Assembly (NCBI GenBank): GCA_964426945.1
Contig: CAYRSS010000071.1
Location: 1-17,492 of the forward strand
Length of the DNA: 17,492 bases
Reading direction: 5' to 3'
From: CAYRSS01 sp964426945
Lineage (GTDB): Bacteria > Planctomycetota > Phycisphaerae > UBA1845
A program made the position numbers and the translations under genes. Every line of letters begins with the position of its first letter. Positions within the stretch are counted from its first letter, which is position 1. The notes beneath the pieces were generated by a model that was not told the DNA's origin, did not search any database, and was given only the letters and a program-made list of their open reading frames with translations. Below are positions 12,971-17,492 of this stretch, piece after piece.

Positions 12971-14443
12971 CTACTTGGGGGCGCCGCGGGCCTTGAGGAT
13001 CAGTTCGGTACGCAGATCGTGCAGCCCGCGCTCCAGCCCGACGGGGTAGCCGTGCGGATTGACGAACCGGCGCACGCCGGGATGAAACCGCTCCACCTGT
13101 TCGCGGGCCGCCCGGCGGATCTCGGCGATGGGCGGCTGGTCGTACACCCGGCGTCCCGCGCGGAAGATCGGCACGAGCAGGTCTTCATAGCGCGCCCCCG
13201 GCTGAACGAGCTTCCGCCGGGTCATGTCCGCCGGGTCCACGATGACCGCCTGGGGCGGGGCGCCGATGTCCTCGTCAAAGATCATGTCCGCCATGTACTC
13301 TCCGTCGCGGCGGAACCGGCGGACTTGCAGCACGCCGGGGGTGGAAATCTTGAGCGTCTGCTCAGACAGTTTGATCTTGTGCACCCACCGCCCATCCACA
13401 CCGCGCAGCGCCGAGAGCTTGTACACGCCGCCCATCGCCGGCTGGTCAAACGCGGTTACAAGCTTGGTGCCCACCCCCCATACACCGATGGTGGCCCCCT
13501 GAAGCTTGAGTGAGGTGATGATATGCTCGTCGAGTTCGTTGCTGGCGACGATCACCGCGCGCGGGAAGCCCGCCTCGTCGAGCATGCGCCGCGCCTCGAT
13601 GCTCAGGTAGGCCAGGTCGCCCGAGTCGAGACGTACACCGACCATTTCGAACCCGCGCTCCCGCAGCCGCCGCCCCGCTTCGATCGCCTTGCGCACGCCG
13701 TCGAGTGTGCTGAACGTGTCGACCAGGAAGACACAGTTGTTGGGCAGCACCTCGGCGTAGCGGTCGAAGGCCTCCTGCTCGTCGTCGAAACACATGATCC
13801 AGCTGTGGGCCTGCGTACCGACGACCGGGATGCCGAACAGCTTGCCCGCCAGCACGTTCGAGGTCGAGCTGCACCCGCCGATGTACGCGGCCCGGCTGGC
13901 GGCGAGCGCGCCGTCGATCCCCTGCGCCCGCCGCAGCCCGAACTCCATCACCGAATCGCCGCGGGCCGCCTGGCAGATGCGCGACGCCTTCGTGGCGATG
14001 AGCGTCTGGAAGTTGACGATGTTCAGCAGCGCCGTCTCGAGGATCTGCGCCTGCAACACCGGCCCGCGGACGCGCACCAGCGGCTCATGCGGAAACACGA
14101 CCGTCCCTTCGGGCATGGCGTCGACGTCACAGGCAAGGGTCATGCCGCCAAGGAAGTCGAGAAACGATTCGTCGAAGAGCGGCCCGCCGTCGTTGCCGCG
14201 AAGGCCGCGCAGGTAGGCGATGTCGGCCTCTTCGAATCGGAAGTTGGAGAGAAAGTCGATCGCATAGCCCAGCCCGCAGGCGATGCTGTACCCCCCTGCG
14301 AACGGCTGCTGTCGGAACGTGAGATGAAACACCGCCTCGCGATCAGCCAGCCCCGACTTGAAATAGCCGTAGGCCATCGTGAGCTGATAGAGATCGGTCA
14401 GCAGAGCGAGGGACAGCTCGTAGAGTCGGCCGGGCAGGGTCAT
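12971..14443 (-). CDS. pncB: Nicotinate phosphoribosyltransferase
   Basis: Converts nicotinic acid and PRPP to nicotinate mononucleotide, the step after PncA in the Preiss-Handler pathway. It is a 490-aa cytosolic enzyme of normal length. Recognisable segments are LLTDLYQLTMAYGYF (14-28), VMEFGLRRAQG (165-175), GTSNVLAG-like SSTSNVLAG (192-200), VVGTQAHSWIMCF with the expected phospho-accepting H213, and VRLDSGDLAYLS. The start is ATG 14443, with CGGAG about 6-7 nt upstream. The open frame continues upstream to about 14650, but that part overlaps the HAF gene in another frame and is not family sequence. The start overlaps by ATGA the end of a short coding-like stretch that follows the HAF stop. 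Confidence 0.94.
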   Translation of the reverse strand: MTLPGRLYELSLALLTDLYQLTMAYGYFKSGLADREAVFHLTFRQQPFAGGYSIACGLGYAIDFLSNFRFEEADIAYLRGLRGNDGGPLFDESFLDFLGGMTLACDVDAMPEGTVVFPHEPLVRVRGPVLQAQILETALLNIVNFQTLIATKASRICQAARGDSVMEFGLRRAQGIDGALAASRAAYIGGCSSTSNVLAGKLFGIPVVGTQAHSWIMCFDDEQEAFDRYAEVLPNNCVFLVDTFSTLDGVRKAIEAGRRLRERGFEMVGVRLDSGDLAYLSIEARRMLDEAGFPRAVIVASNELDEHIITSLKLQGATIGVWGVGTKLVTAFDQPAMGGVYKLSALRGVDGRWVHKIKLSEQTLKISTPGVLQVRRFRRDGEYMADMIFDEDIGAPPQAVIVDPADMTRRKLVQPGARYEDLLVPIFRAGRRVYDQPPIAEIRRAAREQVERFHPGVRRFVNPHGYPVGLERGLHDLRTELILKARGAPK

Positions 14444-14538
14444 CGAAGGCTCCGCGCGATATGGTAAGCCTCGCCCCGAGCCTCCGCCACCCGCGGCGCC
14501 TCCGCGCGAAGCGGCATGTAGACCGGGGCGTCGGGGCC
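14440..14538 (-). other. Short coding-like stretch ending in a 4-nt overlap with pncB
   Basis: Immediately after the HAF gene stop, the same frame stays open for 32 codons to a TGA at 14442-14440 that overlaps the pncB ATG as ATGA. The codons favour G or C in third position, and the peptide (for example EARGEAYHIARSLR at its end) looks like ordinary cytosolic protein. An ATG at 14517 would give a 25-aa peptide, without a Shine-Dalgarno. It could be a coupled leader peptide, the 3' remnant of a lost gene, or chance in GC-rich DNA. Confidence 0.2.
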
Positions 14539-16026
14539 CTACGGCCTGACGGCGCGCTGCAGAGCCGCGAGGTCGCACAGGTCGGTGTGGCCGTCGTAGT
14601 TGTGATCGAAAGCCGGGCAGGCGGTGGCCGCGGCCGGGCCGGTGAGGCACGCGTCGATGTGCTCGTAGTCGGCCGCGTCAAACACGCAGTCGCCGTCGAG
14701 GTCGAACATCAGCGGCGATTCACAGCCGTTGTCCGGCAGGGCCGTGTTGCCGACGAAGCGCTGCAGGGCCGCGTAGTCGCGCAGGTCCACCCGGCCGTCG
14801 GGGGCGTGGTCGGGGTGCACGCCGCCGGTGGACCGCTTGGGGTCCCCCGCATAGTCGGCCTGCGGGCACAGCCAGCACTCCACGGCCGGCCCCTGCATCG
14901 CCACCCAAAACCCATCCGAATCCCCCGGCCCGACGACGCCGTTGCGGTCGAAATCGCCGGGGAGAATCTCCAAAGGCACGGGCGGGGGGATGATGGCGTA
15001 CCAGGCTTCGGTGGGCGTCCCACCCCAGCCGCACAGGCGCGTGCCGTCGTCGGATACGCCGCGCACGACGCCCGGGATGTAGCCTGCGAGATCGAGGCCG
15101 TTTTCGATCTCCAGTATCTCGATAACGAAGCGCAAGCCTCGACAGCCACTCCAGATGTAGGGCCCTCGCAGGCCATTGCCCACGATGATCGTGCCATCGC
15201 CGCTGCCTGCGGTGACCGTGAAGACGGGGAAGCCAAGGCCGACCATGCCTTGTTCCGGCGTCCAGCGGAAGGGCTCGTACATGGTGGCACCGCCGAGAAA
15301 CGATCGGCTGATGCCATAAATGATCCGACCGTCCGCGGAGACGGTTTCAGCGACGGCGTCTGTATCGGAGAACGGATTCAGATCGCCAAGGTCCAGAACG
15401 CCGCTTTCGACTGTCCAGCGGAAAGCACGACTGGGCGAAGTGCCTATCCTGCCAACGATGGCCGAGCCATCATCGTTCGCCGCCGTGGCTAAGCCGCCTG
15501 CGACCAGTTCATGAAGCTGTCCGTTTGCGTCCCAGTATACCGCGTAGCCGGAGAAGCCAGCAGTCGCACCACCTACGACAACATTCCCGTCACGGGACAC
15601 GGCTTCGGCCCACGAACTGAGCGGTGCTCCGGGAAGCCCGGGAAGTCCAACCATCCCGGAGTCAGCCCGCCAACGAAATGCGTGGCTAGAGCTTGATCCT
15701 GATTGCGAAGAATGGCTTCGACCGACGATAGTGGCCCCATCGCCGGAAAGGCCGAATGGCTGGGCGAAGGTGGTGGATCCGGGAAGATCACCGACGGAGA
15801 CAAAGCCAGTCTGGAGTGTCCAATAATAACCGATCGTCGCAGGGGAAGCGCTGGCGTAACCGATGAGCGTGCTCCCGTCGCCGGAGAGCGCGTACGCCGT
15901 GCTGTGAAACACGTTCGCGGGCGGGTAATCACCTAGGCGAATGAGCGAAGCGTTCTGCATCCCAGCGTAGAGGCGGACGCTGGCGGGCAGGACTGCAAGC
16001 GCGAAGAGGAAGCTCCACGTGCGCAC
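14539..16026 (-). CDS. Secreted HAF-repeat protein with two C-terminal dockerin-like EF-hand pairs
   Basis: A 495-aa exported protein. Residues 1-21 are a signal peptide (FLFALAVLPASVRLYA). About 25-345 contain some seven HAF-type repeats: each joins an HAFRW/AFRWT-like strand, a VDLGDLPG-like turn and an LSGDGSTLIG-like strand, seen at ALSGDGSTLIG (46), GLSGDGATIVG (92) and TVSADGRIIYG (228); a beta-propeller-like fold is likely. The C-terminus has four calcium-loop-like segments: D358-x-D-x-N-G to D369, a degenerate one ending D417, D442-x-D-x-D to D453, and D474-x-N-x-D-G to D485, each followed by helices such as DYAALQRFVG. It starts with GTG, with GGAG 8 nt upstream. Partner and ligand unknown; a surface or cell-envelope role is inferred. 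Confidence 0.88.
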   Translation of the reverse strand: MRTWSFLFALAVLPASVRLYAGMQNASLIRLGDYPPANVFHSTAYALSGDGSTLIGYASASPATIGYYWTLQTGFVSVGDLPGSTTFAQPFGLSGDGATIVGRSHSSQSGSSSSHAFRWRADSGMVGLPGLPGAPLSSWAEAVSRDGNVVVGGATAGFSGYAVYWDANGQLHELVAGGLATAANDDGSAIVGRIGTSPSRAFRWTVESGVLDLGDLNPFSDTDAVAETVSADGRIIYGISRSFLGGATMYEPFRWTPEQGMVGLGFPVFTVTAGSGDGTIIVGNGLRGPYIWSGCRGLRFVIEILEIENGLDLAGYIPGVVRGVSDDGTRLCGWGGTPTEAWYAIIPPPVPLEILPGDFDRNGVVGPGDSDGFWVAMQGPAVECWLCPQADYAGDPKRSTGGVHPDHAPDGRVDLRDYAALQRFVGNTALPDNGCESPLMFDLDGDCVFDAADYEHIDACLTGPAAATACPAFDHNYDGHTDLCDLAALQRAVRP

Positions 16027-16063
16027 GAAGGTGGCTCCAGAAAGTGCCGAGAATCGACACTTT

Positions 16064-16109
16064 AGACTTGACAGCCATGATAACCCAAACCAAGGTACCG
16101 GTCAAGTCT
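16064..16109. repeat. 9-bp inverted repeat in the divergent promoter region
   Basis: AGACTTGAC (16064-16072) and GTCAAGTCT (16101-16109) are perfect inverted copies with 28 nt between them. One arm contains TTGACA reading right, and the other holds the -35 box of the HAF promoter reading left. It may be a dimeric operator or a pair of facing promoter elements for the two divergent genes. Confidence 0.5.
16077..16105 (-). promoter_or_regulatory. Good candidate sigma70-type promoter for the HAF-repeat gene
   Basis: On the minus strand TTGACC (16105-16100), 17 nt, then TATCAT (16082-16077). Each box matches 5 of 6 consensus positions at the ideal spacing. Transcription would begin near 16070, about 45 nt before the GTG start at 16026. 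Confidence 0.55.
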
Positions 16110-16146
16110 TCACCCGGAGCGAGGATTGTGCTTAGAACGCCCCTAC

Positions 16147-16152
16147 AGGAGG
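16147..16152 (+). promoter_or_regulatory. Consensus ribosome-binding site of the beta-helix/VWA gene
   Basis: A perfect AGGAGG lies 7 nt before the ATG at 16160, fixing that start. It is the strongest Shine-Dalgarno in the window. Confidence 0.8.
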
Positions 16153-16159
16153 CTCTCGA

Positions 16160-17380
16160 ATGAGACGGATTATCGCCATATCGCTCTGTCTGGTCGTCGC
16201 GATCTGCCTCGTCGCACCGCCGTCACCCGCAGCGGCGGACGTGATCTATGTCGATCACATGGCGGTGGCGGGCAACGATTCCGGAGTCTCTTGGGGGCAC
16301 GCTTTTCTCACGCTTACCGACGCCTTGGCTGTCGCTGGATATGGAGACGAGGTCTGGGTGGCCGCGGGAACGTACCTGCCCACCGGGACGCAGACGACAG
16401 GGAGTCGAAGCGCAACGTTCGAGATTCCATCGGGAGTCAAGGTCTACGGCGCCTTCGCGGGCACTGAGTCGAGCGTTGCGGATCGTCCCGGCCCAACCGA
16501 CATCGTGGACCTCCACGTGAACGAAACTATCCTCGACGGCGACATCAACATCCTGCTGGACAACCCGTGCGACCCGGAGTTCGAGAGCTGCCCCGACCCG
16601 GTCGCGGACAACGTGTTCCACGTCGTCACGGCCTTGTATGCCGATTGCGGGACGGTCCTCGACGGCTTCACGATCCGCAACGGAAACGCGAGCGAACCTG
16701 ACGTGGATGGCGAAGGCGGCGGCCTGCTCACATCGGGAAGCGGCCTGCAGGTCCGCAACTGCACTTTCGCCGACAACCAGGCGCTGAAGGCGGGCGGCGG
16801 AGCGTCCGTCGCCGGTCCGAGCCCAACCGTAGGTGTGGATGTCGTGTTCATTATGGACACGTCGAGTTCCATGGATGATGAGACCGCGGCACTCTGCGAC
16901 TCCATCCAGCATATTGTCATGAAATTGATGGCCCAGGGCATAGTCATCAATCATACGATCATGGGCATCACTGAGGAGGGTAACGGCGACTGCGTCGGAG
17001 GCACACTCAAGGACCGCCTCGGAACCAGCGTCCCTGACCCTTCGACGTGTGGCGAGGATCTGGAGCCGTCGACGTCGAGCTCGGAAGACCACGCCGAGAA
17101 CTGGGGGCCGGCAACGGCAATCGCTGCCGATAGCTACCCGTGGACAACCGGATCGGTTCGCCTGATCATCCCAATCAGTGATGAAGCGCCGTGCCTTGGG
17201 GGCGAAATAGCAACTCCCCCGGAGAGCGGATGCGATGAACACGACGAAGATGCTGTCGAACACACGGCCTCTGTCGCCCAGCAGAACAACGTCATCGTCT
17301 CCCCGATCCTGGGCACAGAATCGGTCAGTGAGCAGGACACCTGCATCCTCGATCTGGCTTCTTGGCTAGCAGTCCGTTGA
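16160..17380 (+). CDS. Secreted beta-helix/VWA chimera, 3' end probably cut by an insertion sequence
   Basis: A 406-aa exported protein. Residues 1-26 are a signal peptide. About 27-218 resemble the start of a right-handed beta-helix surface protein (IYVDHMAVAGNDSG, DEVWVAAGTYLPTG, VKVYGAFAGTE, GFTIRNGNASE, LQVRNCTFADNQA). At 226 it changes to a von Willebrand factor A-type domain: VDVVFIMDTSSSMDDE carries the MIDAS DxSxS (D233, S235, S237), and IPISDEAPC (about 337-345) carries another expected metal-site Asp (D341). The VWA domain stops short: after DLASWL the last residues AVR and the stop come from sequence that looks like an insertion-sequence end. The protein is therefore probably a truncated, inactive or altered product. 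Ligand unknown. Confidence 0.8.
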   Translation: MRRIIAISLCLVVAICLVAPPSPAAADVIYVDHMAVAGNDSGVSWGHAFLTLTDALAVAGYGDEVWVAAGTYLPTGTQTTGSRSATFEIPSGVKVYGAFAGTESSVADRPGPTDIVDLHVNETILDGDINILLDNPCDPEFESCPDPVADNVFHVVTALYADCGTVLDGFTIRNGNASEPDVDGEGGGLLTSGSGLQVRNCTFADNQALKAGGGASVAGPSPTVGVDVVFIMDTSSSMDDETAALCDSIQHIVMKLMAQGIVINHTIMGITEEGNGDCVGGTLKDRLGTSVPDPSTCGEDLEPSTSSSEDHAENWGPATAIAADSYPWTTGSVRLIIPISDEAPCLGGEIATPPESGCDEHDEDAVEHTASVAQQNNVIVSPILGTESVSEQDTCILDLASWLAVR

Positions 17381-17492
17381 AAAACGCCTCGCATTGACCA
17401 ATCAGGCCGCGAATCGCACGGTCGGCGGTTTGATCAGGATTTTCGCCTGATTCATGACCCGTCGCGCCACCTCGCGGACGAGGGCCGTTACC
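17368..17492 (-). mobile_element. Probable end of an insertion sequence, continuing beyond the window
   Basis: From about 17368 the sequence reads AGCAGTCCGTTGAAAAA, a type of terminal sequence I associate with bacterial insertion elements, immediately next to the palindrome CTAG (17366-17369) that could be a target site. It interrupts the VWA reading frame. A transposase-like C-terminus reads toward this end on the minus strand. The family and the other end cannot be seen. Confidence 0.55.
17402..17491 (-). CDS. Partial CDS, possible transposase C-terminus
   Basis: The minus strand is open from the window edge to a TGA at 17404-17402 and encodes 29 residues ending KPPTVRFAA, preceded by a basic helical stretch (VREVARRVMNQAKILI). 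It ends about 35 nt inside the presumed insertion-sequence terminus, the usual place for a transposase stop. Too short for a family assignment. Confidence 0.45.
   Translation of the reverse strand, partial: VTALVREVARRVMNQAKILIKPPTVRFAA

Noticed and set aside
12323..13513. Plus-strand open frame opposite pncA and pncB
   Set aside because: It spans two well supported enzymes on the other strand and has no motifs.
14444..14650. N-terminal extension of pncB to an upstream start
   Set aside because: The extension is Arg/Gly/Ala-rich, overlaps the HAF C-terminus in another frame, and is not family sequence. The ATG at 14443 has a ribosome-binding site.
14461..15492. Plus-strand open frame opposite the HAF gene
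   Set aside because: The HAF repeats and EF-hand loops on the minus strand explain the region.

Overview
The window is GC-rich, densely coded bacterial DNA, and everything in it points to a member of the Planctomycetota, probably near Phycisphaerae. I assign this from protein architecture alone. Clues are very large secreted proteins built from pre-peptidase-like beta domains and dockerin-like EF-hand pairs, a GACCLP-type Cys-rich module, HAF repeats, a truncated beta-helix protein, and an ECF sigma factor next to a membrane Ser/Thr kinase with TPRs. No rRNA, tRNA or CRISPR array was seen.

Layout. (1) 1-1827: the N-terminal 282 codons of metK (SAM synthetase, minus strand, running off the left edge) and a divergently transcribed class I SAM-dependent methyltransferase. 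(2) 1882-8874 (minus): a probable two-gene operon. The first gene encodes a 1972-aa secreted multidomain zinc metallopeptidase and the second a 341-aa secreted protein of unknown function. (3) 9178-12292 (plus): an ECF-like sigma factor and a TPR-bearing Ser/Thr kinase, divergent from the peptidase operon. (4) 12317-14443 (minus): pncB and pncA, the two-step nicotinamide-to-NaMN salvage branch of NAD synthesis. (5) 14539-16026 (minus): a secreted HAF-repeat protein ending in two dockerin-like EF-hand pairs. (6) 16160-17492: a secreted beta-helix/VWA chimera whose 3' end is cut by what looks like one end of an insertion sequence, with a transposase-like C-terminus reading inward from the right edge.

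How the parts may work together. pncB and pncA are a clear pathway pair, and metK beside a methyltransferase is a plausible supply/consumer neighbourhood. The sigma/kinase pair fits a phosphorylation-linked signalling module and shares a divergent promoter region with the giant secreted peptidase, so regulation of the peptidase operon is a reasonable but unproven inference.

The most unusual object is the 1972-aa protein. Its zinc-binding helix and its Met-turn-like segment are separated by about 190 residues, most of them a GPDG/GDD-type repeat array. It also carries three copies of an unfamiliar ~230-aa repeat, and the third copy contains a 78-residue double EF-hand cassette whose length exactly explains that copy's extra size.
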